A stretch of DNA of 7,688 nt from Acidobacteria bacterium UBA7540 (GCA_002478145.1 DLMI01000157.1:1-7688); one strand, 5' to 3'. Positions 1-6,190 are shown, numbered from the stretch's first letter. Translations and numbers: made by a program. Notes: a model not told the origin generated them from the sequence alone.

Positions 1-88
1 CTTCCGATACAGCACTAAGACTTATCATTCCCAATCCATTTTGTATGCGCCCCGTGCTGGCTCCGGTTTAATTTCCCACATATCTAAA

Positions 89-604
89 TTACTGCTGGAC
101 CTCAGCCGGCGCAGGTTTTGTCTCGACCGCCGGACCTGGCGCTTTCGCAGCAGCGCTGGCTCCCGGCCTCGTCAAGAGGAACAGGACACGCCCGCTGACT
201 TCCTCATCGAATTCGACATCGCCTCTCTCAAATGCCAGTCTTACCCCTTCCGTCGGGTGTTCGTCAGGCACTTTGCCGAGGGCGCAGTTCACTTGCAGCG
301 TCGCGTTCTTCGATAACCCCCACACCGGCAAGAGGCGGATTCGGAACACGGCCAGACCGCCTGCGGGCATGGAGCCTGAAAACATTCGCGAACGCATGGG
401 GCCGAACCTTGGGGGGCCGAATGCTTGGCCTTCGCGCATAAGCGCACCTGGCGCGATCCCGTAGGAGTCGAAGCTCACGAGTTCGCTCGCGATCCAGACG
501 CCTGTTTCGAGCACATTTCCACTGGCGGACTTGTGGGTGAAGGTTCCGGCTGCCGTTACCGACTTGCTTTGCGTGGCAAGCGTCCCGGCCGCGCTTCTCA
601 ACAA
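89..604 (-). CDS. Hypothetical protein, probably N-terminally truncated
   Basis: I do not recognise a named family. The 171-residue reading frame opens at a TTG (602-604) preceded by AAGGG four bases upstream. An in-frame TAA at 611-613 rules out an earlier start. There is no signal peptide or membrane helix. The first residues (LRSAAGTLATQSKSV) read like the interior of a protein. The middle is compositionally ordinary and protein-like (GVWIASELVSFDSYG, GGLAVFRIRLLPVWGL, NATLQVNCALG), with codon use fitting a real gene. The C-terminal roughly 25 residues are a low-complexity Ala/Pro tail ending in AEVQQ. It lies 117 bp downstream of the HAF-repeat gene on the same strand, so co-transcription is possible. 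The mix of an ordered core, a missing leader and a TTG start suggests the 3' part of a longer, formerly secreted gene. A short genuine protein is the alternative. Function unknown. Confidence 0.5.
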   Translation of the reverse strand: MLRSAAGTLATQSKSVTAAGTFTHKSASGNVLETGVWIASELVSFDSYGIAPGALMREGQAFGPPRFGPMRSRMFSGSMPAGGLAVFRIRLLPVWGLSKNATLQVNCALGKVPDEHPTEGVRLAFERGDVEFDEEVSGRVLFLLTRPGASAAAKAPGPAVETKPAPAEVQQ

Positions 605-721
605 CTGCCCTTAGTCCTACGTGAGAGAAAGCAAAGCCCCCCCCGCGCATCACACGGCTTAGCATTTGCTTCGACCCGTTCTATGCGCCCAGCCGAACCG
701 ATTTAGATTCGTTCTAAAGAA

Positions 722-2287
722 CTAACGCGGGCCCGGTATTGCGCGGCCATGTCCAAGCGGATTGCGCAACCGGCCCCCTGGTCCGGCAAGTGCCGGAATC
801 GTCGAGCCTGCGTGTGTAGGCGCGACCAAAGCATTCTGAGCTTCGTCGATCCGCTGCTGGCAGGCTCGCTCGCAATCGCTGCTGGGAACCAGCAGGGCCG
901 CATGGATGTCGCCGGTGGAGAGCATGCCTTGGGCGAGAATCTCTCCCGAATCGTTGATATAAGCTCCCCAGTACAGATGCAGGTCTGTAGGGTTTTCTAC
1001 GAGCGCGTTTAGGTCAACCATGGGGCCGCCCTTTTGCCAAAGAAAAGCACGCATGGTGGCCCACCCTCTGGGGCCCCACTCACCCGAACATTCGTTTGAA
1101 ATTCCCACGATTTGCCCGAAATCATTCATGCCCGTGGCCTCGGAGCAGACGTCCTGTCCAATGGTTCCCAAATCTATGGGCTTTCCGAACCTCCAGAGGA
1201 TGGCGTCATTACCTTGGTCCCCGGAGAGGGTAGCCCCCCCCACCACGTCGCCAAGCTCGTTGATCCAATAGACCCAGGAATAGTTTCCGCCATTTGCGGG
1301 AGGCAGCAGGTCCCGAAGTACCCCACGGTCCCAAAGGAATCCATGAGAATATACGTCGCCAGCTAGGTTGGAAATGCCTGTCACCTGTCCCCTGTTATTG
1401 AGCCAAATTGAATAGCCAATTGTGCCTCCCAAAGTGCCCAAGTCGATCATCTTGCCGTTAGTCCAAAGAAAGGGATCCTCCGTGGGGATTCCAGTGGTCG
1501 AATTGGGGGTGGAAGACGTGTACGACTGGCCGGCGATCTGACCGAACTGATTGATCGCTATTGCGAAGGCGTCGGGGCCGCCCAAGGTGCCCAGATCCCG
1601 CATCACGCCCTTTCGCCAGACGAAAGCCCGCACTTGGGTCCTGCCGAGAAAACCAAGCAGGTCGAATCCGTACACGAAATCGGCCGACAATGGGTCCTCG
1701 GTCGTGTTGAGTGCCCCTCCAACTACCTGGCCGAGGTCGTTCACGTCCACTGCGGAGCTCTGAGTTCCGCCCAAGGTGCCCAAGTCCCTAATCTTGCCGT
1801 TATCCCAGACCACAGCGTGGGCTTCTGGGTATCCAGTATCCGCATCAAGATTTCCATTTTCTGCAACCCCTGCGATCAGGCCGTGGTTGTTGATGGCACT
1901 AGCGACGCTGCTATTGTTGCCGTCGTTGCCCGGGAGCGCACCCAGATCAGTCAGGATGCCGTGGTTCCACAGGAAGGCGTGCATCACGTAGCAGTCGGGG
2001 ATGTCGGCGTAGATGGCATGTCCGAGGCAATTGGGGTTGAACGGATCGGGAACTGCGGTTTGGGCGCCGCCAATCGTTCCCTTGCTTGTAAGACTAATTA
2101 CAAAAAAGGAAGTGATGCTGTCGGGGCCTCCGAGGGTGCCCAGATCATAAAGCGTGTACTGGTGATACCTGGTGTGTGTTTGCGCCTGCGGGAGTTCATA
2201 GACGTTGGGTTTTTGAGCCCAGGTCAGTTGTGCGCTGCCGATGAGCAGCAGCGCCGCCGAAAAAACGATGCCTAATAGTTTACGCAT
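722..2287 (-). CDS. Secreted HAF-repeat protein
   Basis: This is a 521-residue extracellular repeat protein of the HAF family. No enzymatic role is established for the family and none is visible here. I chose the ATG at 2285-2287 because GGAGGTG sits five bases upstream and a classic signal peptide follows: MRK, a hydrophobic run to about residue 22, then TWA|Q, with cleavage after residue 24. An upstream in-frame start would add 30 residues that hide this leader. About eight degenerate units follow. The DLGTLGG-like core occurs at residues 48 (DLGTLGG), 114 (DLGALPG), 168, 231, 282, 326 (degenerate, DLLPP), 372 (DLGTIG) and 425 (DLNALV). These alternate with AFLW/FVW-type strands and N-x-x-G-Q-(I/V)-x-G turns, at spacings of 44 to 66 residues, consistent with a beta-rich, propeller-like fold (inference). 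Residues 470-521 form a non-repeat tail with two cysteines (472, 476) and a basic Gly/Pro-rich end. The stop is TAG. Confidence 0.93.
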   Translation of the reverse strand: MRKLLGIVFSAALLLIGSAQLTWAQKPNVYELPQAQTHTRYHQYTLYDLGTLGGPDSITSFFVISLTSKGTIGGAQTAVPDPFNPNCLGHAIYADIPDCYVMHAFLWNHGILTDLGALPGNDGNNSSVASAINNHGLIAGVAENGNLDADTGYPEAHAVVWDNGKIRDLGTLGGTQSSAVDVNDLGQVVGGALNTTEDPLSADFVYGFDLLGFLGRTQVRAFVWRKGVMRDLGTLGGPDAFAIAINQFGQIAGQSYTSSTPNSTTGIPTEDPFLWTNGKMIDLGTLGGTIGYSIWLNNRGQVTGISNLAGDVYSHGFLWDRGVLRDLLPPANGGNYSWVYWINELGDVVGGATLSGDQGNDAILWRFGKPIDLGTIGQDVCSEATGMNDFGQIVGISNECSGEWGPRGWATMRAFLWQKGGPMVDLNALVENPTDLHLYWGAYINDSGEILAQGMLSTGDIHAALLVPSSDCERACQQRIDEAQNALVAPTHAGSTIPALAGPGGRLRNPLGHGRAIPGPR

Positions 2288-2292
2288 AGATT

Positions 2293-2299
2293 CACCTCC
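2293..2299 (-). promoter_or_regulatory. Strong Shine-Dalgarno of the HAF-repeat gene
   Basis: On the minus strand GGAGGTG lies five bases before the ATG at 2285-2287. It is close to a perfect anti-16S match at ideal spacing. It fixes the translation start at the signal-peptide methionine rather than at the upstream in-frame start codon near 2377. Confidence 0.85.
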
Positions 2300-2478
2300 A
2301 AATGATGACGAAGGCTGCCGACTGGGATGGACCCATATCAGGCCTCGACCTGAAATGCCCATCTCGTTGGCAACCACCAGAACCGCTGACCACGATTTTG
2401 CCTTGCCTAGACCACTAGTGTCGTGCTGTTAAAGTTCGCTGCATGACTCAGCTCCGGAGGAGCGCAAGAAGCTCGCCC

Positions 2479-2600
2479 GCCTTTCTCATCACGCGCTGCC
2501 GTTTTGAGTCGGCAGCCGGAAGGGCGAGGGTTTAACCCGGCCTTTCTCACCACGGGTTTGGAAGGGCGGGGCTTCACAGGTTGGGGAAAAACCCTTCCAA
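2479..2600. repeat. Cluster of short direct and inverted repeats
   Basis: Two near-identical 14-mers, GCCTTTCTCATCAC (2479-2492) and GCCTTTCTCACCAC (2540-2553), lie 61 bases apart. Between them GGGTTTAACCC (2528-2538) is palindromic. After the second copy, TTGGAAGGG (2558-2566) pairs perfectly with CCCTTCCAA (2592-2600) across a 25-base loop. GC-rich GGGCGGGGCTTCA-type text in the loop is typical of interspersed repeats in acidobacterial genomes (from memory, not searched). Confidence 0.55.
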
Positions 2601-2601
2601 G

Positions 2602-2692
2602 CTGTCATTCCGAGCGGAGTGAGGAATCTCGCTCTGAGTGTTTTCAAGACAATGCGAGATTCCTCGTCGCCTGCGGCTCCTCGGAATGACAG
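2602..2692. repeat. Interspersed palindrome of the CHSERSEESR type
   Basis: The outer arms CTGTCATTCCGAG (2602-2614) and CTCGGAATGACAG (2680-2692) are perfect reverse complements over 13 bp. The inner arms GAGGAATCTCGC (2621-2632) and GCGAGATTCCTC (2654-2665) pair over 12 bp. They are separated by an asymmetric bulge (6 versus 14 bases) and a 21-base loop. Translated on the plus strand the left arm reads CHSERSEESR, a peptide that often appears spuriously in annotations wherever this repeat occurs, so it should not be called a protein. It could form a stable hairpin in either transcript. The family is common in Acidobacteriota and several other phyla (recalled, not searched). Confidence 0.85.
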
Positions 2693-2836
2693 GCGAGGTG
2701 GGTTTTTCAGCATCCTGCTAAGCCGTCTTCCTTACAACAGAAGATGCGTTCTTATGCGGGGGCATCAGGGTGGCTCAGCTTTGGCCTGCTGTCCCAATTC
2801 TCTTGAACACGGGCAGGAGACACGACTGTCCCCCTC

Positions 2837-2932
2837 TTAGAAAGTAATCCGGCCGCAACAGGGGCAGCGCCAGACGGCAACAAACAGAATCTGCCCGAAA
2901 CGATCTTGCGCTTGTCTGAACTGGGGCGCCAT
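2837..2932 (-). pseudogene. Possible zinc-ribbon-like micro-ORF or remnant
   Basis: Starting at an ATG (2930-2932) with GGGAAG a few bases upstream, 31 codons run to TAA. They encode MAPQFRQAQDRFGQILFV followed by AVWRCPCCGRITF. The CPCCGR turn is a typical zinc-knuckle signature. The frame continues upstream for seven further codons (EQVCGKP) before an in-frame TAA. CGKP resembles the second half of a CxxCGKP knuckle whose first cysteine is missing. So this could be the decayed end of a small zinc-ribbon protein, a genuine micro-protein, or coincidence. It is not extended by neighbouring frames. Confidence is low because the evidence is motif-level only. Confidence 0.25.
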
Positions 2933-2939
2933 CGGCTTC

Positions 2940-2966
2940 CCGCAGACTTGTTCTTAAAGTCTGCGG
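2940..2966. repeat. Perfect 10-bp hairpin
   Basis: CCGCAGACTT (2940-2949) and AAGTCTGCGG (2957-2966) are exact reverse complements around a 7-base loop. No T-run follows on either strand, so it is not a classic intrinsic terminator. On the minus strand it lies just upstream of the CPCCG micro-ORF, and its distal arm encodes part of that ORF's upstream extension. Confidence 0.7.
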
Positions 2967-3105
2967 CTTGTGTCTTCCCAAGGTACGAAGCGCAGAGCTA
3001 CAGAACAACTCTACGCTGCCTTGCTTGCTCCGCCCGGCGATCTTGAAATTGAGGGGCCCGCAGCACTTCGCTTGAGGCGTGCCCCCCCTTTTCTGGACTA
3101 TGCGA

Positions 3106-3669
3106 TCAGTCTCGTTTTTCGTCACGATCCTTCATACCGCAAATCATTCCCTGAGACGGGCCGACCCAAGACGACGACGCGCCCGCTGCTTCCGGTGGCA
3201 GTGTAATGTCGGGCGGTAACGTTACACCCGGTCCAAACGGTCCCGAAGAGATGAGGTTGCCGTAGGCGTGCTTGAACACTCCCGTTCCATTGGCAAATGT
3301 GCCTAGTTCAATTACATGAAACACCCCCGACTCGGCCACAGCGTCAGTCATGTGCTCCGTCACGAAGTGGGTCATCACTTGAATTGTGTCGCCCCTGCCA
3401 AAATCGAGGGTCCACGTCTCGGTGCCGTAATAGATGTCCCCGTCGTCGATAAACGATGTGTTGACGACGAGAACTGTGGCATGGTGAACTTTGACGCCAA
3501 TCGTGATATCCGCCACCGCGTGCCAAGTGTCCGTTGCCCCGCCGTAGAATGTGCCCGAGAAGGGTTCGCACTCACACTGACCCTCAGCCTGGGCTGGGAG
3601 CGCAATCAGAAACACTACCCCTATCGTCAGAACGGCCGCTGATAAGAGCCTGCATAGTAAGTTCCGCAT
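3106..3669 (-). CDS. Small secreted protein of unknown function
   Basis: The 187-residue product begins at an ATG (3667-3669) preceded by AGGGAG nine bases upstream. Residues 1-28 form a clear signal peptide: MRN, then a hydrophobic core LLSAAVLTIGVVFLIALP, and a cleavage site PAQA|EG. The mature part starts with a two-cysteine CEC segment (32, 34) and is then beta-rich: FSGTFYGG, TWHAVADITIGV, HATVLVVN, DIYYGTETWTLDFG, DTIQVMTHFV, GVFHVIELG and the GTGVFKHAYGNLISSG turn near residues 128-143. Such alternating strands with a GxFxxAxGxL turn suggest a small beta-barrel or lipocalin-like fold (inference). A Pro-rich stretch (149-160) precedes a C-terminal segment with a single Cys (177) and a charged end (KDRDEKRD). 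There is no lipobox or catalytic motif. It is transcribed divergently from the membrane regulator, which may control it. Confidence 0.8.
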   Translation of the reverse strand: MRNLLCRLLSAAVLTIGVVFLIALPAQAEGQCECEPFSGTFYGGATDTWHAVADITIGVKVHHATVLVVNTSFIDDGDIYYGTETWTLDFGRGDTIQVMTHFVTEHMTDAVAESGVFHVIELGTFANGTGVFKHAYGNLISSGPFGPGVTLPPDITLPPEAAGASSSWVGPSQGMICGMKDRDEKRD

Positions 3670-3995
3670 GGTTGGAATTCTCCCTTTCTCTCAAGATAGT
3701 AACGACGCCTTTCCGTGGGTTGGGTGAGGAGCCGCGGGCTTAACGTCCCGATCCCCTGCCGGAGTCCGGCCAGAGGACGCAGTCTCACCCAACCCGCGTC
3801 GCCTTGTCTGCGCCCACCGTGGTCCAGGCGCGTGCTGATGTCAATGGAAAGTGGGTGACAGGGAGGTGGAATGTTTCTGTATGGCTAGCTCCCTGAGGAG
3901 AGGCGGTTTGTCCTCCAATATAGTTCAAGTGGTTTGCCTTTTATGGGAACGCATCTAGTGATACACTTGCCGTCAAAAGGGGGGAAGCGACCCCA
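3670..3995. promoter_or_regulatory. Divergent intergenic region
   Basis: These 326 bp separate the divergent starts at 3669 (minus) and 3996 (plus), so both promoters should lie here. The left half is occupied by the branched inverted repeat at 3714-3798. On the plus side TTGCCT (3934-3939) resembles a -35, but the best region at -10 spacing (AGTGAT, 3957-3962) is poor, so I make no firm promoter call. A G-rich Shine-Dalgarno (GGGGGGAAG) precedes the plus-strand ATG by about nine bases. Confidence 0.6.
3714..3798. repeat. Branched inverted repeat, MITE-like
   Basis: The outer arms pair over 15 positions: 3714-3728 (CGTGGGTTGGGTGAG) with 3784-3798 (CTCACCCAACCCGCG), 12 of them contiguous Watson-Crick plus one G-U. 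Inside are two smaller stems: CGGG/CCCG at 3735-3750 and the near-palindrome GCCGGAGTCCGGC at 3758-3770. The RNA could therefore fold as a three-way or cloverleaf-like junction. The 9-mers CGACGCCTT (3703-3711) and CGTCGCCTT (3797-3805) flank the element and differ at one position, as a target-site duplication might. On the minus strand it would lie in the 5' leader of the secreted-protein gene. No protein is encoded inside it. Confidence 0.65.
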
Positions 3996-5969
3996 ATGAA
4001 TGATAGTGACGGCAGACCGCGCCTGTTGCGCTTCGGTGTTTTCGAAGTTGACCTGCGCACCGGGGAGTTGCGCAAGCAGGGACTGAAGGTCAAGCTACAC
4101 GGTCAGCCCTTTCAAGTCCTCTCCATGCTGCTGGAGCGTCCAGGCGAGTTGGTGACCCGCGAAGAGATTCGAGAGAAGCTCTGGCCGGGGGACACCTTCA
4201 TTGATTTTGAACAGAGCGTCAACAGCTCGATCAAGAGGCTGCGCGAGGCCTTAGGGGACGATGCGGCTGCTCCACGCTTCATCGAAACCTTGCCGCGCCA
4301 CGGTTATCGCTTTATCGCGGCGGTGGAATCCGTAGTCCCGCTGCCCTCATCGGCGACGGGGGGCGCCGGTGAGGTCCGATTTCAGGTCCGATCAGATCGG
4401 ACCATCCGACTCCAGACACCGGAGACACCACCGCTACGGAACCGGTGGATCGTCCCCGCTAGCGCCGCGGTCATCGTGGCCCTGATGGCTTTGCTGGTCG
4501 CCCTGAACGTCGGCGGCCTGCGCGAGCGCGTTTTACGGGCCGTAGGGGCGGTTCGCCCTGCGGCCCAAAGCCTTCGGGCGACGGGTCGCGAACCGCCCCT
4601 ACAAATCCAATCCATCGCCGTCCTGCCGTTCGAAAACCTCTCCCACGACCCCGAGCAAGAATACTTCGCCGATGGCATGACGGAAGAACTGATCACCAAC
4701 CTTGGCAAGATCAGTGCCCTGCGCGTCATCTCGCGCACTTCGGTGATGCGCTACAAAAAGACGGACAAGCCGCTACCGGAGATCGCGCGAGAATTGAACG
4801 TCGACGCGGTGGTTGAGGGGACCGTCCAGCGATCGCGCGACCGCGTGCGAGTCACGGCCAACTTGCTGCACGCCCCGAGCGACCGGCACCTTTGGGCCGA
4901 ATCCTACGAAGGCAGCTTAGGCGATGTTCTTGCCTTGCAGGGCGCGGTGGCCCAGGCCGTGGCGCGGGAGATCAAGGTCGCGATTTCCCCGGCCGAGTCC
5001 AGTCGTTTGGCAGCGGTGCGCTCCGTCAAGCCCGAGGCCTACGAACTCTACTTGAAGGGCCGATATCACTATTACAAGTGGACGCCCGACGATTTTCGGA
5101 AGGCTATTGAGTACTTCCAGAAGGCGATCGAAGCCGATCCGGGTTGGGCTCCGGCTTATGCGGGGCTCGCCACCTCCTACGGCTGGCTTTGGACTGAGGG
5201 TGCCTTGCCACCTCAGGAAGCCCTCCCGCGATTCAACGCCGCACTCAAGACAGCGCTCGCCATTGATGACACCGATCCCGAGGTGCGTTACGCCCTGGCG
5301 GCGAGCGCGTTCTACTACCGCTGGGATTGGGAGGAGGCGGATCGGGAATTTCAACGGGCCCTCGCGCTCGATCCGAACCTGGTCGAGGCCCGATTCGAAT
5401 ACGCTTGGTTTTTAGCGAGTATGGGCCGCTTTCCCGCCGCCGTCGCCGAGGCACAGCGCGCAGTTGAGCGCGATCCCCTTTCTGTTTCCGCCAACCTCGC
5501 CTTGGGCAGTGTCCTCTTCCTGGCGCACCAGGACGACCGGGCCATCGCGCAGTTGCGGCGCACTGCCGAACTGGAGCCGGAGGATTCCAGAGCCCGCGGG
5601 TTCCTGACCGGGATCTACGAACAAAAGCAGATGTACGGAGAAGCCATTGGGGAGCGCAAAAAAGTAATGACACTACGGGGAGTTCCTGCCGAAAAATTAG
5701 CCGGCCTCCAACACGCTTACCAAAAGTCGGGACCCGAAGGCTACTGGAGGTGGCAACTATCGGAGGCCAAACGGCGCAACGCCCCCTATGAAATCGCGCT
5801 GGTTTGTGCCCGCCTCGGCGACGCAGGTCAGGCAGTTGCCTGGCTGGAAAAAGCCTACCAACAGCACTACTGCTATATGGTCCAATTGAAAACATTCCGC
5901 GTGTGGGACCCAGTTCGCTCCGACCCGCGCTTCCAGGATCTGCTGCGCCGCATGAACTTCCCGCCGTAA
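3996..5969 (+). CDS. CadC-like membrane regulator: winged helix, TolB-like, TPR
   Basis: This is a 657-residue one-component transcription regulator. Residues 10-108 form an OmpR/PhoB-type winged helix (LRFGVFEVDLRTGEL, ELVTREEIREKLWP, the recognition-helix segment FEQSVNSSIKRLREALGD, and the wing PRFIETLPRHGYRFIA). After a linker, one membrane helix spans about 151-171 (WIVPASAAVIVALMALLVAL). By analogy with CadC this puts the DNA-binding domain in the cytoplasm and the rest outside. Residues 203-330 match the TolB-like domain common in this class (SIAVLPFENLSHDPEQEYF, then DGMTEELITNL, VVEGTVQRSRDRVRV). From about 347, TPR units run to about 525 (GRYHYYKWTPDDFRKAIEYF, AIEADPGWAPAYAGLA, ALALDPNLVEARFEYA). 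The C-terminal SDPRFQDLLRRM motif is characteristic of these proteins. The ligand is unknown. A palindromic repeat lies in frame at residues 183-202. The divergent secreted-protein gene is a plausible target. Confidence 0.93.
   Translation: MNDSDGRPRLLRFGVFEVDLRTGELRKQGLKVKLHGQPFQVLSMLLERPGELVTREEIREKLWPGDTFIDFEQSVNSSIKRLREALGDDAAAPRFIETLPRHGYRFIAAVESVVPLPSSATGGAGEVRFQVRSDRTIRLQTPETPPLRNRWIVPASAAVIVALMALLVALNVGGLRERVLRAVGAVRPAAQSLRATGREPPLQIQSIAVLPFENLSHDPEQEYFADGMTEELITNLGKISALRVISRTSVMRYKKTDKPLPEIARELNVDAVVEGTVQRSRDRVRVTANLLHAPSDRHLWAESYEGSLGDVLALQGAVAQAVAREIKVAISPAESSRLAAVRSVKPEAYELYLKGRYHYYKWTPDDFRKAIEYFQKAIEADPGWAPAYAGLATSYGWLWTEGALPPQEALPRFNAALKTALAIDDTDPEVRYALAASAFYYRWDWEEADREFQRALALDPNLVEARFEYAWFLASMGRFPAAVAEAQRAVERDPLSVSANLALGSVLFLAHQDDRAIAQLRRTAELEPEDSRARGFLTGIYEQKQMYGEAIGERKKVMTLRGVPAEKLAGLQHAYQKSGPEGYWRWQLSEAKRRNAPYEIALVCARLGDAGQAVAWLEKAYQQHYCYMVQLKTFRVWDPVRSDPRFQDLLRRMNFPP
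4385..4403. repeat. Perfect 19-nt palindrome within the coding region
   Basis: GGTCCGATC (4385-4393) and GATCGGACC (4395-4403) flank a single central A. The left half-site is also directly repeated upstream: AGGTCCGAT occurs at 4372-4380 and 4384-4392, twelve bases apart. It falls in the linker between the DNA-binding domain and the membrane helix (VRFQVRSDRTIR) and resembles an operator with an extra half-site. Coincidence from a short codon duplication is equally possible. Confidence 0.5.
4542..4602. repeat. 61-bp palindromic repeat in frame within the regulator gene
   Basis: GTAGGGGCGGTTCGC (4542-4556) and GCGAACCGCCCCTAC (4588-4602) are exact 15-bp reverse complements around a 31-base centre. 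The element keeps the frame open and encodes about 20 residues (from VGAVRPAAQS to GREPPL) between the membrane helix and the TolB-like domain. The GTAGGGGCGG...CCGCCCCTAC arm is a common interspersed-repeat sequence in diverse bacteria (recalled, not searched), usually intergenic. No flanking duplication is evident. Confidence 0.75.
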
Positions 5970-6187
5970 GGTCACCCGCGGCCTTTGCCTCCCCTGTTTC
6001 CAACGTGCGCCTCCGATGCCATTCCGTTCTGCAAATGCGCAGACGCCGAACCGACTCGCATACGTGACAACAAAGGAAAACAGCCCTTCTGACCACCTCT
6101 GCCAGATTGTGCCTGTGAAACGCCCTGCTCGTCACGTATCGCTTCATCCGGCTAATCATGGACTAGCGGATAAGGAGACCGCTAGCC
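5970..6187. other. Intergenic region before the recombinase
   Basis: No gene is seen in these 218 bp. It holds a 9-bp inverted pair, ATACGTGAC (6060-6068) and GTCACGTAT (6131-6139), 62 bases apart, and the start-codon hairpin at 6157-6190. No T-run terminator follows the regulator gene. Confidence 0.5.
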
Positions 6188-6190
6188 ATG
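6157..6190 (+). promoter_or_regulatory. Hairpin sequestering the recombinase start codon
   Basis: CATGG (6157-6161), one bulged A, and CTAGCGG (6163-6169) pair with CCGCTAG (6179-6185) and CCATG (6186-6190), giving a 12-bp stem with a single bulge. The 9-base loop (6170-6178) contains AAGGAG, the Shine-Dalgarno of the recombinase. The AUG at 6188-6190 is itself paired with CAU at 6157-6159. In the folded mRNA the ribosome site would be exposed but the start codon closed, which implies translational control such as a thermosensor or protein-bound operator (inference). Confidence 0.6.

Larger units (their letters stand above)
2378..3105. other. Gene-poor, repeat-rich intergenic region
   Basis: No open frame in this stretch has convincing protein character. 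Translations of both strands are low-complexity or repeat-derived. It contains several independent inverted and direct repeats, listed separately, plus one 31-codon ORF with a CPCCG motif. Presumably it also carries the promoter of the HAF-repeat gene on the minus strand above 2300, but I could not pick out a convincing -35/-10 pair. The density of inverted repeats suggests a landing zone for short interspersed elements (inference). Confidence 0.6.

Noticed and set aside
264..665. Minus-strand 133-codon frame overlapping the small ORF at 89-604
   Set aside because: It is Arg/His/Cys-rich and shadow-like. Adjusting the run of eight C at 637-644 does not join it to the better frame, because the TAA at 611-613 intervenes.
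1634..2275. A 213-codon plus-strand open frame antisense to the HAF-repeat gene
   Set aside because: It lies entirely opposite a well-supported secreted repeat protein with a strong ribosome site. Its translation is Val/Gly-rich shadow sequence without domains.
722..2287. The HAF-repeat gene as a tandem DNA repeat
   Set aside because: The repetition is at the protein level with divergent units of 44 to 66 residues. The DNA shows no long identical blocks.
2504..2689. Plus-strand 61-codon frame containing CHSERSEESR
   Set aside because: The peptide is the translation of an interspersed palindrome, and the rest of the frame is low-complexity repeat text.
2940..2966. The 10-bp hairpin as an intrinsic terminator
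   Set aside because: Neither strand has a T-run after the stem, and no gene ends immediately before it.
2775..3125. Minus-strand 116-codon frame in the repeat-rich region
   Set aside because: It overlaps the end of the secreted-protein gene and has no ribosome site or coherent protein character. The CPCCG motif is in a different frame.
5245..6159. A 304-codon minus-strand open frame opposite the TPR regulator
   Set aside because: It is Arg/Pro/Gly-rich, as expected from antisense reading of GC-rich TPR codons, with no recognisable domain. The plus-strand gene explains the region.
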